Shown: positions 48,232 to 56,898, counted from the first letter of the stretch. The stretch is 64,000 nucleotides of DNA from Lepidodermella squamata (GCA_047495785.1 JBLDXI010000024.1:4898001-4962000); one strand, 5' to 3'. Numbers and translations: made by a program. The notes: generated from the sequence alone by a model not told the origin.

Positions 48232-48265
48232 TCTCCGCGCGTAGGTTCAAATCCTACTGGCGACG
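48232..48265 (+). pseudogene. tRNA-Ser(AGA) 3' half at the array edge
   Basis: The array starts within this gene: only the variable arm, T-arm and 3' acceptor strand match; the sequence to the left is unrelated. It marks the left breakpoint. Confidence 0.9.
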
Positions 48266-48342
48266 ACAGTTATTTTTGCAATATAACGACTGAAAGTCAG
48301 TTCTGCAATTAGTCTCCATAATACAGTCCTCGCATTCATCAG

Positions 48343-48414
48343 GCGTCAGTGGTGTAACGGTCAGCATGGTTGCCTTCCAAGCAGCCGATCCGGGTTCGAC
48401 TCCCGGCTGACGCA
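48343..48414 (+). tRNA. tRNA-Gly(TCC), unit 1
   Basis: Acceptor GCGTCAG/CTGACGC, anticodon stem GTTGC/GCAGC with loop CTTCCAA, T-arm CCGGG TTCGACT CCCGG. T5 terminator at 48419. Confidence 0.95.
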
Positions 48415-48501
48415 CACGTTTTTAGCTCACACGTTTGAGAGCAGCAAACGCATTGCTAGTGACGAGATGAAAGCTTTCCTTTCCAAAAGCAGCGTTCGAG
48501 A

Positions 48502-48573
48502 GGTCCCATGGTGTAGCGGTTAGCACTCTGGACTCTGAATCCAGCGACTCGAGTTCGATTCTCGATGGGACCT
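48502..48573 (+). tRNA. tRNA-Gln(CTG), unit 1
   Basis: Acceptor GGTCCCA/TGGGACC, anticodon stem CTGGA/TCCAG with loop CTCTGAA. T6 terminator at 48581. Confidence 0.95.
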
Positions 48574-48671
48574 TGATCGGTTTTTTCAAACAAACATAGC
48601 TGGAACTCAACAGCTGGAAACTTGCGATCATAATATTTGTTACCATTCAAACCTTTTCTTTCACTAGCCTA

Positions 48672-48743
48672 GGGGGCATAGCTCAGTGGTAGAGCGTCTC
48701 ATTCGCATTGTGAAGGTCTCGGGTTCAATCCCCGATGCCTCCA
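48672..48743 (+). tRNA. tRNA-Ala(CGC), unit 1
   Basis: Acceptor GGGGGCA/TGCCTCC, anticodon loop TTCGCAT; one mismatch in the TCTCA/TGTGA anticodon stem, present in all copies. T5 at 48752. Confidence 0.92.
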
Positions 48744-48833
48744 GTTGGCACTTTTTCGCGTAAATGTTGAGAAGTAACAGCCATAATACTGATGATATGA
48801 ATCGGAAATAAGTCTAAGCATGCGAAAAAAGAG

Positions 48834-48917
48834 TGTCAGAAGTGGGGTTCGAACCCACGCCCTCTTTCGAGGACCAGATCTTGAGTCTGGCGCCTTAGAC
48901 CGCTCGGCCATCCTGAC
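48834..48917 (-). tRNA. tRNA-Leu(CAA), unit 1
   Basis: Acceptor GTCAGGA/TTCTGAC, anticodon stem CCAGA/TCTGG with loop CTCAAGA, long variable arm TCCTCGAAAGAGG. No intron, although this isoacceptor often has one in animals. T6 (minus strand) at 48825-48830. Confidence 0.95.
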
Positions 48918-49019
48918 CGTCTGACTGAATATTCAATTTGATTCAGATGAACCAGCGCGGGTTCAGCTTCGAGCATGCAATAAACCTCAAATCTTGTATA
49001 GGCTATACTTCATGTGACA

Positions 49020-49092
49020 GGCGCTGTGGCGAAATGGCTATCGCGTCGGACTTCGGATCCGAAGATTGTGGGTTCGAGTCCCATCAGCGTCG
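49020..49092 (+). tRNA. tRNA-Arg(TCG), unit 1
   Basis: Acceptor GGCGCTG/CAGCGTC, anticodon stem TCGGA/TCCGA with loop CTTCGGA. T4 at 49098. Confidence 0.95.
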
Positions 49093-49205
49093 TCCGCTTT
49101 TGTATTTTTGTTAGTTTCAGTAGGCTTCTGAAGCCATTTAAACAAATATTTCGACAACTGCTTGCGTAAATTTAATCTGCCTGCAATCTACCACGCATTT
49201 CAAGG

Positions 49206-49278
49206 GCCTTCCTAGCTCAGTCGGTAGAGCATGTGACTTTTAATCACAGGGTCGGGGGTTCGAGTCCCCCGGAGGGCG
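49206..49278 (+). tRNA. tRNA-Lys(TTT), unit 1
   Basis: Acceptor GCCTTCC/GGAGGGC, anticodon stem TGTGA/TCACA with loop CTTTTAA. T5 at 49284. Confidence 0.95.
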
Positions 49279-49365
49279 CAAGCTTTTTCCTCAGTTGCTC
49301 GGTTTAGCTGCATTCGGCTGATTTCACCGCTTCGTCGAATCACTTGCCGTGGCGTTAACTACGAA

Positions 49366-49438
49366 GGGGGATTAGCTCAAATGGTAGAGCGCTCGCTTAG
49401 CATGCGAGAGGTAACGGGATCGACGCCCGTATCCTCCA
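49366..49438 (+). tRNA. tRNA-Ala(AGC), unit 1
   Basis: Acceptor GGGGGAT/ATCCTCC, anticodon stem CTCGC/GCGAG with loop TTAGCAT. T-loop reads ATCGACG instead of TTCGANN in all copies, an unusual T54A change. T6 at 49442. Confidence 0.92.
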
Positions 49439-49496
49439 CAATTTTTTCTGCCTGTAGAAATGAGACGTCGTCCCTGAAATTCTAGCTGTCACCTTC

Positions 49497-49568
49497 GGCT
49501 CAGTAGCTTAGTGGTAGAGCGTCTGCCTAGTAAGCAGAAGATCGAGGGTTCGATCCCCCCCTGAGCCT
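49497..49568 (+). tRNA. tRNA-Thr(AGT), unit 1
   Basis: Acceptor GGCTCAG/CTGAGCC, anticodon stem TCTGC/GCAGA with loop CTAGTAA. Its T7 run at 49582 is farther downstream than for the other genes. Confidence 0.95.
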
Positions 49569-49652
49569 GGTATTGGGTGAATTTTTTTAAAATAAAGCCA
49601 CAAAACTTTGCCAGTCAGTTTTTATGTTGCAGGCGTGGAAATGATAAAAATG

Positions 49653-49724
49653 TTCCCTGACCGGGAATCGAACCCGGGCCGCCGCGGTGAAAGCGCGGAA
49701 TCCTAACCACTAGACCATCAGGGA
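49653..49724 (-). tRNA. tRNA-Glu(TTC), unit 1
   Basis: Acceptor TCCCTGA/TCAGGGA, anticodon loop CTTTCAC. T5 (minus) at 49646-49650. Confidence 0.95.
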
Positions 49725-49806
49725 GATGATGACAACGAGACCACTGGACGTGGTGTTCATCTGTCATTCAGCGCTTTTCGCAGGTTGTCAATGGTAAAAA
49801 TGCGGC

Positions 49807-49878
49807 GGGCCCGTTCGGGAATTGAACCCGAGACCTCTCGCACCCGAAGCGAGAATCATACCCCTAGACCAACGGGCC
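49807..49878 (-). tRNA. tRNA-Pro(CGG), unit 1
   Basis: Acceptor GGCCCGT/ACGGGCC, anticodon stem CTCGC/GCGAG with loop TTCGGGT. T5 (minus) at 49796-49800. Confidence 0.95.
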
Positions 49879-49953
49879 GGTGCTACGCTGCCGCTAGGAA
49901 GGCTCTACCTAAGCGTTCGTAATGACACTTGGGGTTACCAAAAACGTGGGGCA

Positions 49954-50026
49954 CGCCGAGACCCGGGATCGAACCAGGGACCTTTAGATCTTCAGTCTAA
50001 CGCTCTCCCAACTGAGCTATCTCGGC
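49954..50026 (-). tRNA. tRNA-Phe(GAA), unit 1
   Basis: Acceptor GCCGAGA/GTCTCGGC region, anticodon stem TTAGA/TCTAA with loop CTGAAGA. T5 (minus) at 49940-49944. Confidence 0.95.
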
Positions 50027-50100
50027 TGTTATGTACAGCAGTGGTAAAGTTGATGCTTCGCTAGCTCATTGCAGGCTGTTATAGTTTGATCTAAAAATTG

Positions 50101-50117
50101 CGCTCCTGGGTGGGCTC

Positions 50118-50157
<40 letters not shown>

Positions 50158-50174
50158 AATTGCGCCACAGAAGC
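50101..50174 (-). tRNA. tRNA-Asn(GTT), unit 1
   Basis: Acceptor GCTTCTG/CAGGAGC, anticodon stem TTCGG/CCGAA with loop CTGTTAA. T5 (minus) at 50093-50097. Confidence 0.95.
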
Positions 50175-50355
50175 TCACGGCAGGCAGAACTAGCAGGAGG
50201 CTAAGGCCTAACAACGATTGGCCAAGGTCTGCGAACTTGGGTCCAGTTCGATGTGCAGTCATTAGAGTAGCGGACGCGATTTTATCCTTTACGGCTTTTG
50301 CAGCCGACAAGCTTTTGTGATACACCAGCTTAACATTACCTCACCCCTCACGCGA

Positions 50356-50441
50356 CCCGCGATAGCTCAGCTGGTAGAGCGGAGGACTGTAGATGCAACG
50401 CAGCTATCCTTAGGTCGGTGGTTCAAGTCCGCCTCGCGGGA
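50356..50441 (+). tRNA. tRNA-Tyr(GTA) with intron, unit 1
   Basis: Acceptor CCCGCGA/TCGCGGG; anticodon GTA followed one base later by a 13-base intron at 50393-50405 (ATGCAACGCAGCT), the canonical position. T6 at 50450. The only intron-containing gene of the unit. Confidence 0.95.
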
Positions 50442-50520
50442 TCGATGACTTTTTTACAGCTGATGAGCCCGCAGAATCGGTTATTTTCGAGCCTCGAAGA
50501 AGCTTTGCCATCTTGCATCA

Positions 50521-50592
50521 GGCCCGTTGGTCTAGGGGTATGATTCTCGCTTTGGGTGCGAGAGGTCTCGGGTTCAAATCCCGGACGGGCCC
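50521..50592 (+). tRNA. tRNA-Pro(TGG), unit 1
   Basis: Close relative of Pro-CGG, with loop TTTGGGT in the same CTCGC/GCGAG stem. T5 at 50597. Confidence 0.95.
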
Positions 50593-50678
50593 AAGCTTTT
50601 TGATATAATAGCCGAAGCGGCGGCATTACAAAAGGTGCATGCAATAAATAGCCTTCAGCAAGTAATGCTATCATAGCG

Positions 50679-50749
50679 GCATCGGTGGTTCAGTGGTAGA
50701 ATTCTCGCCTGCCACGCGGGAGGCCCGGGTTCGATTCCCGGCCGATGCA
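50679..50749 (+). tRNA. tRNA-Gly(GCC), unit 1
   Basis: Acceptor GCATCGG/CCGATGC, anticodon loop CTGCCAC. T5 at 50760. Confidence 0.95.
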
Positions 50750-50847
50750 AGCGACCCTGTTTTTGCATGAAAGCTTTGAGCAGCACCCGGCGAACAATGA
50801 AGCGCGGAAATTCAAAAGCAATGCCAACAGACTCCATGTCACCAAAA

Positions 50848-50919
50848 TCCTTGGTAGTATAGTGGTTAGTATCCCCGCCTGTCACGCGGGAGACCAGGGT
50901 TCGATTCCCTGCCAAGGAG
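50848..50919 (+). tRNA. tRNA-Asp(GTC), unit 1
   Basis: Acceptor TCCTTGG/CCAAGGA, anticodon stem CCCGC/GCGGG with loop CTGTCAC. T5 at 50925. Confidence 0.95.
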
Positions 50920-50992
50920 TCAGCTTTTTACATGCGGATTTGTGGATTTCAAGCAAATTTATTCAGTAATAACGTGCAAAAATGTTGATTGC

Positions 50993-51065
50993 CGCCCGAT
51001 GTGGGGCTCGAACCCACGACCCTGGGATTAAGAGTCCCATGCTCTACCGACTGAGCTAACCGGGC
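50993..51065 (-). tRNA. tRNA-Lys(CTT), unit 1
   Basis: Acceptor GCCCGGT/ATCGGGC, anticodon stem TGGGA/TCCCA with loop CTCTTAA. T5 (minus) at 50978-50982. Confidence 0.95.
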
Positions 51066-51155
51066 TTAGCCGACATAGCTGATGACTAGGGCAGGTTCAA
51101 AGACCCAAATCAGGCATGCGACACGAGTCAGAGACAGAGAGTGTGTAAAAACATT

Positions 51156-51228
51156 CGAGGCTGCCAGGAGTCGAACCTGGAATCTTCTGATCCGTAGTCA
51201 GACGCGTTGTCCATTGCGCCACAACCCC
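51156..51228 (-). tRNA. tRNA-Arg(ACG), unit 1
   Basis: Acceptor GGGGTTG/CAGCCTC, anticodon stem TCTGA/TCAGA with loop CTACGGA. T5 (minus) at 51147-51151. Confidence 0.95.
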
Positions 51229-51300
51229 ATCGTGTTGATTTAGCATCATATCGTTGATGATACGTACAGCGTTGTAGCACAGGAAAAAGCATAAAATGTA

Positions 51301-51384
51301 TGTCAGAAGTGGGATTCGAACCCACGCCAGTAGAAACTGACTGCGACCTGAACGCAGCGCCTTGGACCGCTCGGCCATCCTGAC
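51301..51384 (-). tRNA. tRNA-Leu(CAG), unit 1
   Basis: Same acceptor as Leu-CAA, anticodon stem CTGCG/CGCAG with loop TTCAGGT, variable arm built on CAGTTTCTACTG. T4 and T5 (minus) just below 51297. Confidence 0.95.
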
Positions 51385-51549
51385 GGGATGGTGGTATAGA
51401 TTGATATCCCGCAGACGGCATTTCGCAAAGCCAGTAGAGCGTCGCCACAAAGTACTTAGTTTAATTACCTGTTGCCAATATAAAACTTAAACTAGCCAGC
51501 AATGTCGATCAGGGTGTATCGTTGTTGAAACTGCTGAATGAGCACTCAA

Positions 51550-51631
51550 GTCGCTATGCCCGAGTGGTTAAGGGGTCTGACTAGAAATCAGATGCGGTCT
51601 CCGCGCGTAGGTTCAAATCCTACTGGCGACG
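51550..51631 (+). tRNA. tRNA-Ser(AGA), unit 1/2 junction
   Basis: Acceptor GTCGCTA/TGGCGAC, anticodon stem TCTGA/TCAGA with loop CTAGAAA, variable arm GCGGTCTCCGC. T5 at 51639. First complete Ser gene of the array. Confidence 0.95.
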
Positions 51632-51708
51632 ACAGTTATTTTTGCAATATAACGACTGAAAGTCAGTTCTGCAATTAGTCTCCATAATACAGTCCTCGCA
51701 TTCATCAG

Positions 51709-51780
51709 GCGTCAGTGGTGTAACGGTCAGCATGGTTGCCTTCCAAGCAGCCGATCCGGGTTCGACTCCCGGCTGACGCA
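51709..51780 (+). tRNA. tRNA-Gly(TCC), unit 2
   Basis: Identical to the unit 1 gene. Confidence 0.95.
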
Positions 51781-51867
51781 CACGTTTTTAGCTCACACGT
51801 TTGAGAGCAGCAAACGCATTGCTAGTGACGAGATGAAAGCTTTCCTTTCCAAAAGCAGCGTTCGAGA

Positions 51868-51939
51868 GGTCCCATGGTGTAGCGGTTAGCACTCTGGACT
51901 CTGAATCCAGCGACTCGAGTTCGATTCTCGATGGGACCT
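51868..51939 (+). tRNA. tRNA-Gln(CTG), unit 2
   Basis: Identical to the unit 1 gene. Confidence 0.95.
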
Positions 51940-52037
51940 TGATCGGTTTTTTCAAACAAACATAGCTGGAACTCAACAGCTGGAAACTTGCGATCATAAT
52001 ATTTGTTACCATTCAAACCTTTTCTTTCACTAGCCTA

Positions 52038-52109
52038 GGGGGCATAGCTCAGTGGTAGAGCGTCTCATTCGCATTGTGAAGGTCTCGGGTTCAATCCCCG
52101 ATGCCTCCA
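52038..52109 (+). tRNA. tRNA-Ala(CGC), unit 2
   Basis: Identical to the unit 1 gene. Confidence 0.92.
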
Positions 52110-52199
52110 GTTGGCACTTTTTCGCGTAAATGTTGAGAAGTAACAGCCATAATACTGATGATATGAATCGGAAATAAGTCTAAGCATGCGAAAAAAGAG

Positions 52200-52283
52200 T
52201 GTCAGAAGTGGGGTTCGAACCCATGCCCTCTTTCGAGGACCAGATCTTGAGTCTGGCGCCTTAGACCGCTCGGCCATCCTGAC
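52200..52283 (-). tRNA. tRNA-Leu(CAA), unit 2 variant
   Basis: One substitution against the other units: the T-stem reads ATGGG instead of GTGGG, breaking its outer pair with CCCAC. Confidence 0.88.
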
Positions 52284-52385
52284 CGTCTGACTGAATATTC
52301 AATTTGATTCAGATGAACCAGCGCGGGTTCAGCTTCGAGCATGCAATAAACCTCAAATCTTGTATAGGCTATACTTCATGTGACA

Positions 52386-52458
52386 GGCGCTGTGGCGAAA
52401 TGGCTATCGCGTCGGACTTCGGATCCGAAGATTGTGGGTTCGAGTCCCATCAGCGTCG
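52386..52458 (+). tRNA. tRNA-Arg(TCG), unit 2
   Basis: Identical to the unit 1 gene. Confidence 0.95.
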
Positions 52459-52571
52459 TCCGCTTTTGTATTTTTGTTAGTTTCAGTAGGCTTCTGAAGC
52501 CATTTAAACAAATATTTCGACAACTGCTTGCGTAAATTTAATCTGCCTGCAATCTACCACGCATTTCAAGG

Positions 52572-52644
52572 GCCTTCCTAGCTCAGTCGGTAGAGCATGT
52601 GACTTTTAATCACAGGGTCGGGGGCTCGAGTCCCCCGGAGGGCG
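52572..52644 (+). tRNA. tRNA-Lys(TTT), unit 2 variant
   Basis: One substitution: the T-loop reads CTCGAGT instead of TTCGAGT (T54C), which changes an invariant base and the B-box promoter. Confidence 0.88.
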
Positions 52645-52731
52645 CAAGCTTTTTCCTCAGTTGCTCGGTTTAGCTGCATTCGGCTGATTTCACCGCTTCG
52701 TCGAATCACTTGCCGTGGCGTTAACTACGAA

Positions 52732-52804
52732 GGGGGATTAGCTCAAATGGTAGAGCGCTCGCTTAGCATGCGAGAGGTAACGGGATCGACGCCCGTATCC
52801 TCCA
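52732..52804 (+). tRNA. tRNA-Ala(AGC), unit 2
   Basis: Identical to the unit 1 gene. Confidence 0.92.
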
Positions 52805-52862
52805 CAATTTTTTCTGCCTGTAGAAATGAGACGTCGTCCCTGAAATTCTAGCTGTCACCTTC

Positions 52863-52934
52863 GGCTCAGTAGCTTAGTGGTAGAGCGTCTGCCTAGTAAG
52901 CAGAAGATCGAGGGTTCGATCCCCCCCTGAGCCT
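52863..52934 (+). tRNA. tRNA-Thr(AGT), unit 2
   Basis: Identical to the unit 1 gene; short-form spacer before it. Confidence 0.95.
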
Positions 52935-53018
52935 GGTATTGGGTGAATTTTTTGAAAATAAAGCCACAAAACTTTGCCAGTCAGTTTTTATGTTGCAGGC
53001 GTGGAAATGATAAAAATG

Positions 53019-53090
53019 TTCCATGACCGGGAATCGAACCCGGGCCGCCGCGGTGAAAGCGCGGAATCCTAACCACTAGACCATCAGGGA
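53019..53090 (-). tRNA. tRNA-Glu(TTC), unit 2 variant
   Basis: One substitution in the 3' acceptor strand (TCATGGA instead of TCAGGGA), which unpairs one acceptor position. Confidence 0.88.
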
Positions 53091-53172
53091 GATGATGACA
53101 ACGAGACCACTGGACGTGGTGTTCATCTGTCATTCAGCACTTTTCGCAGGTTGTCAAAGGTAAAAATGCGGC

Positions 53173-53244
53173 GGGCCCGTTCGGGAATTGAACCCGAGAC
53201 CTCTCGCACCCGAAGCGAGAATCATACCCCTAGACCAACGGGCC
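53173..53244 (-). tRNA. tRNA-Pro(CGG), unit 2
   Basis: Identical to the unit 1 gene. Confidence 0.95.
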
Positions 53245-53319
53245 GGTGCTACGCCGCCGCTAGGAAGGCTCTACCTAAGCGTTCGTAATGACACTTGGGG
53301 TTACCAAAAACGTGGGGCA

Positions 53320-53392
53320 CGCCGAGACCCGGGATCGAACCAGGGACCTTTAGATCTTCAGTCTAACGCTCTCCCAACTGAGCTATCTCGGC
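53320..53392 (-). tRNA. tRNA-Phe(GAA), unit 2
   Basis: Identical to the unit 1 gene. Confidence 0.95.
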
Positions 53393-53466
53393 TGTTATGT
53401 ACAGCAGTGGTAAAGTTGATGCTTCGCTAGCTCATTGCAGGCTGTTATAGTTTGATCTAAAAATTG

Positions 53467-53483
53467 CGCTCCTGGGTGGGCTC

Positions 53484-53523
<40 letters not shown>

Positions 53524-53540
53524 AATTGCGCCACAGAAGC
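53467..53540 (-). tRNA. tRNA-Asn(GTT), unit 2
   Basis: Identical to the unit 1 gene. Confidence 0.95.
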
Positions 53541-53721
53541 TCACGGCAGGCAGAACTAGCAGGAGGCTAAGGCCTAACAACGATTGGCCAAGGTCTGCGA
53601 ACTTGGGTCCAGTTCGATGTGCAGTCATTAGAGTAGCGGACGCGATTTTATCCTTTACGGCTTTTGCAGCCGACAAGCTTTTGTGATACACCAGCTTAAC
53701 ATTACCTCACCCCTCACGCGA

Positions 53722-53807
53722 CCCGCGATAGCTCAGCTGGTAGAGCGGAGGACTGTAGATGCAACGCAGCTATCCTTAGGTCGGTGGTTCAAGTCCGCCT
53801 CGCGGGA
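53722..53807 (+). tRNA. tRNA-Tyr(GTA) with intron, unit 2
   Basis: Identical to the unit 1 gene, including the 13-base intron. Confidence 0.95.
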
Positions 53808-53886
53808 TCGATGACTTTTTTACAGCTGATGAGCCCGCAGAATCGGTTATTTTCGAGCCTCGAAGAAGCTTTGCCATCTTGCATCA

Positions 53887-53958
53887 GGCCCGTTGGTCTA
53901 GGGGTATGATTCTCGCTTTGGGTGCGAGAGGTCTCGGGTTCAAATCCCGGACGGGCCC
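53887..53958 (+). tRNA. tRNA-Pro(TGG), unit 2
   Basis: Identical to the unit 1 gene. Confidence 0.95.
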
Positions 53959-54044
53959 AAGCTTTTTGATATAATAGCCGAAGCGGCGGCATTACAAAAG
54001 GTGCATGCAATAAATAGCCTTCAGCAAGTAATGCTATCATAGCG

Positions 54045-54115
54045 GCATCGGTGGTTCAGTGGTAGAATTCTCGCCTGCCACGCGGGAGGCCCGGGTTCGA
54101 TTCCCGGCCGATGCA
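54045..54115 (+). tRNA. tRNA-Gly(GCC), unit 2
   Basis: Identical to the unit 1 gene. Confidence 0.95.
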
Positions 54116-54213
54116 AGCGACCCTGTTTTTGCATGAAAGCTTTGAGCAGCACCCGGCGAACAATGAAGCGCGGAAATTCAAAAGCAATGCCAACAGACTC
54201 CATGTCACCAAAA

Positions 54214-54285
54214 TCCTTGGTAGTATAGTGGTTAGTATCCCCGCCTGTCACGCGGGAGACCAGGGTTCGATTCCCTGCCAAGGAG
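54214..54285 (+). tRNA. tRNA-Asp(GTC), unit 2
   Basis: Identical to the unit 1 gene. Confidence 0.95.
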
Positions 54286-54358
54286 TCAGCTTTTTACATG
54301 CGGATTTGTGGATTTCAAGCAAATTTATTCAGTAATAACGTGCAAAAATGTTGATTGC

Positions 54359-54431
54359 CGCCCGATGTGGGGCTCGAACCCACGACCCTGGGATTAAGAG
54401 TCCCATGCTCTACCGACTGAGCTAACCGGGC
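54359..54431 (-). tRNA. tRNA-Lys(CTT), unit 2
   Basis: Identical to the unit 1 gene. Confidence 0.95.
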
Positions 54432-54521
54432 TTAGCCGACATAGCTGATGACTAGGGCAGGTTCAAAGACCCAAATCAGGCATGCGACACGAGTCAGAGA
54501 CAGAGAGTGTGTAAAAACATT

Positions 54522-54594
54522 CGAGGCTGCCAGGAGTCGAACCTGGAATCTTCTGATCCGTAGTCAGACGCGTTGTCCATTGCGCCACAACCCC
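54522..54594 (-). tRNA. tRNA-Arg(ACG), unit 2
   Basis: Identical to the unit 1 gene; the spacer after it is 9 bases shorter than in unit 1. Confidence 0.95.
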
Positions 54595-54657
54595 ATCGTG
54601 TTGATTTAGCATCATGATACGTACAGCGTTGTAGCACAGGAAAAAGCATAAAATGTA

Positions 54658-54741
54658 TGTCAGAAGTGGGATTCGAACCCACGCCAGTAGAAACTGACTG
54701 CGACCTGAACGCAGCGCCTTGGACCGCTCGGCCATCCTGAC
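54658..54741 (-). tRNA. tRNA-Leu(CAG), unit 2
   Basis: Identical to the unit 1 gene. Confidence 0.95.
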
Positions 54742-54906
54742 GGGATGGTGGTATAGATTGATATCCCGCAGACGGCATTTCGCAAAGCCAGTAGAGCGTC
54801 GCCACAAAGTACTTAGTTTAATTACCTGTTGCCAATATAAAACTTAAACTAGCCAGCAATGTCGATCAGGGTGTATCGTTGTTGAAACTGCTGAATGAGC
54901 ACTCAA

Positions 54907-54988
54907 GTCGCTATGCCCGAGTGGTTAAGGGGTCTGACTAGAAATCAGATGCGGTCTCCGCGCGTAGGTTCAAATCCTACTGGCGACG
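54907..54988 (+). tRNA. tRNA-Ser(AGA), unit 2/3 junction
   Basis: Identical to the gene at 51550. Confidence 0.95.
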
Positions 54989-55065
54989 ACAGTTATTTTT
55001 GCAATATAACGACTGAAAGTCAGTTCTGCAATTAGTCTCCATAATACAGTCCTCGCATTCATCAG

Positions 55066-55137
55066 GCGTCAGTGGTGTAACGGTCAGCATGGTTGCCTTC
55101 CAAGCAGCCGATCCGGGTTCGACTCCCGGCTGACGCA
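55066..55137 (+). tRNA. tRNA-Gly(TCC), unit 3
   Basis: Identical to the unit 1 gene. Confidence 0.95.
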
Positions 55138-55224
55138 CACGTTTTTAGCTCACACGTTTGAGAGCAGCAAACGCATTGCTAGTGACGAGATGAAAGCTTT
55201 CCTTTCCAAAAGCAGCGTTCGAGA

Positions 55225-55296
55225 GGTCCCATGGTGTAGCGGTTAGCACTCTGGACTCTGAATCCAGCGACTCGAGTTCGATTCTCGATGGGACCT
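55225..55296 (+). tRNA. tRNA-Gln(CTG), unit 3
   Basis: Identical to the unit 1 gene. Confidence 0.95.
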
Positions 55297-55394
55297 TGAT
55301 CGGTTTTTTCAAACAAACATAGCTGGAACTCAACAGCTGGAAACTTGCGATCATAATATTTGTTACCATTCAAACCTTTTCTTTCACTAGCCTA

Positions 55395-55466
55395 GGGGGC
55401 ATAGCTCAGTGGTAGAGCGTCTCATTCGCATTGTGAAGGTCTCGGGTTCAATCCCCGATGCCTCCA
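55395..55466 (+). tRNA. tRNA-Ala(CGC), unit 3
   Basis: Identical to the unit 1 gene; its T-run terminator is one base longer (T6). Confidence 0.92.
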
Positions 55467-55557
55467 GTTGGCACTTTTTTCGCGTAAATGTTGAGAAGTA
55501 ACAGCCATAATACTGATGATATGAATCGGAAATAAGTCTAAGCATGCGAAAAAAGAG

Positions 55558-55641
55558 TGTCAGAAGTGGGGTTCGAACCCACGCCCTCTTTCGAGGACCA
55601 GATCTTGAGTCTGGCGCCTTAGACCGCTCGGCCATCCTGAC
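55558..55641 (-). tRNA. tRNA-Leu(CAA), unit 3
   Basis: Identical to the unit 1 gene. Confidence 0.95.
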
Positions 55642-55743
55642 CGTCTGACTGAATATTCAATTTGATTCAGATGAACCAGCGCGGGTTCAGCTTCGAGCAT
55701 GCAATAAACCTCAAATCTTGTATAGGCTATACTTCATGTGACA

Positions 55744-55816
55744 GGCGCTGTGGCGAAATGGCTATCGCGTCGGACTTCGGATCCGAAGATTGTGGGTTCG
55801 AGTCCCATCAGCGTCG
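55744..55816 (+). tRNA. tRNA-Arg(TCG), unit 3
   Basis: Identical to the unit 1 gene. Confidence 0.95.
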
Positions 55817-55929
55817 TCCGCTTTTGTATTTTTGTTAGTTTCAGTAGGCTTCTGAAGCCATTTAAACAAATATTTCGACAACTGCTTGCGTAAATTTAAT
55901 CTGCCTGCAATCTACCACGCATTTCAAGG

Positions 55930-56002
55930 GCCTTCCTAGCTCAGTCGGTAGAGCATGTGACTTTTAATCACAGGGTCGGGGGTTCGAGTCCCCCGGAGGG
56001 CG
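55930..56002 (+). tRNA. tRNA-Lys(TTT), unit 3
   Basis: Identical to the unit 1 gene. Confidence 0.95.
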
Positions 56003-56089
56003 CAAGCTTTTTCCTCAGTTGCTCGGTTTAGCTGCATTCGGCTGATTTCACCGCTTCGTCGAATCACTTGCCGTGGCGTTAACTACGAA

Positions 56090-56162
56090 GGGGGATTAGC
56101 TCAAATGGTAGAGCGCTCGCTTAGCATGCGAGAGGTAACGGGATCGACGCCCGTATCCTCCA
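56090..56162 (+). tRNA. tRNA-Ala(AGC), unit 3
   Basis: Identical to the unit 1 gene; the spacer after it has the 17-base long form. Confidence 0.92.
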
Positions 56163-56237
56163 CAATTTTTTCTGCCTGTAGAAACGGTTTGTTCGCCGAA
56201 ATGAGACGTCGTCCCTGAAATTCTAGCTGTCACCTTC

Positions 56238-56309
56238 GGCTCAGTAGCTTAGTGGTAGAGCGTCTGCCTAGTAAGCAGAAGATCGAGGGTTCGATCCCCC
56301 CCTGAGCCT
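56238..56309 (+). tRNA. tRNA-Thr(AGT), unit 3
   Basis: Identical to the unit 1 gene. Confidence 0.95.
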
Positions 56310-56393
56310 GGTATTGGGTGAATTTTTTGAAAATAAAGCCACAAAACTTTGCCAGTCAGTTTTTATGTTGCAGGCGTGGAAATGATAAAAATG

Positions 56394-56465
56394 TTCCCTG
56401 ACCGGGAATCGAACCCGGGCCGCCGCGGTGAAAGCGCGGAATCCTAACCACTAGACCATCAGGGA
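56394..56465 (-). tRNA. tRNA-Glu(TTC), unit 3
   Basis: Identical to the unit 1 gene. Confidence 0.95.
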
Positions 56466-56547
56466 GATGATGACAACGAGACCACTGGACGTGGTGTTCA
56501 TCTGTCATTCAGCGCTTTTCGCAGGTTGTCAAAGGTAAAAATGCGGC

Positions 56548-56619
56548 GGGCCCGTTCGGGAATTGAACCCGAGACCTCTCGCACCCGAAGCGAGAATCAT
56601 ACCCCTAGACCAACGGGCC
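56548..56619 (-). tRNA. tRNA-Pro(CGG), unit 3
   Basis: Identical to the unit 1 gene. Confidence 0.95.
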
Positions 56620-56694
56620 GGTGCTACGCCGCCGCTAGGAAGGCTCTACCTAAGCGTTCGTAATGACACTTGGGGTTACCAAAAACGTGGGGCA

Positions 56695-56767
56695 CGCCGA
56701 GACCCGGGATCGAACCAGGGACCTTTAGATCTTCAGTCTAACGCTCTCCCAACTGAGCTATCTCGGC
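56695..56767 (-). tRNA. tRNA-Phe(GAA), unit 3
   Basis: Identical to the unit 1 gene. Confidence 0.95.
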
Positions 56768-56841
56768 TGTTATGTACAGCAGTGGTAAAGTTGATGCTTC
56801 GCTAGCTCATTGCAGGCTGTTATAGTTTGATCTAAAAATTG

Positions 56842-56858
56842 CGCTCCTGGGTGGGCTC

Positions 56859-56898
<40 letters not shown>

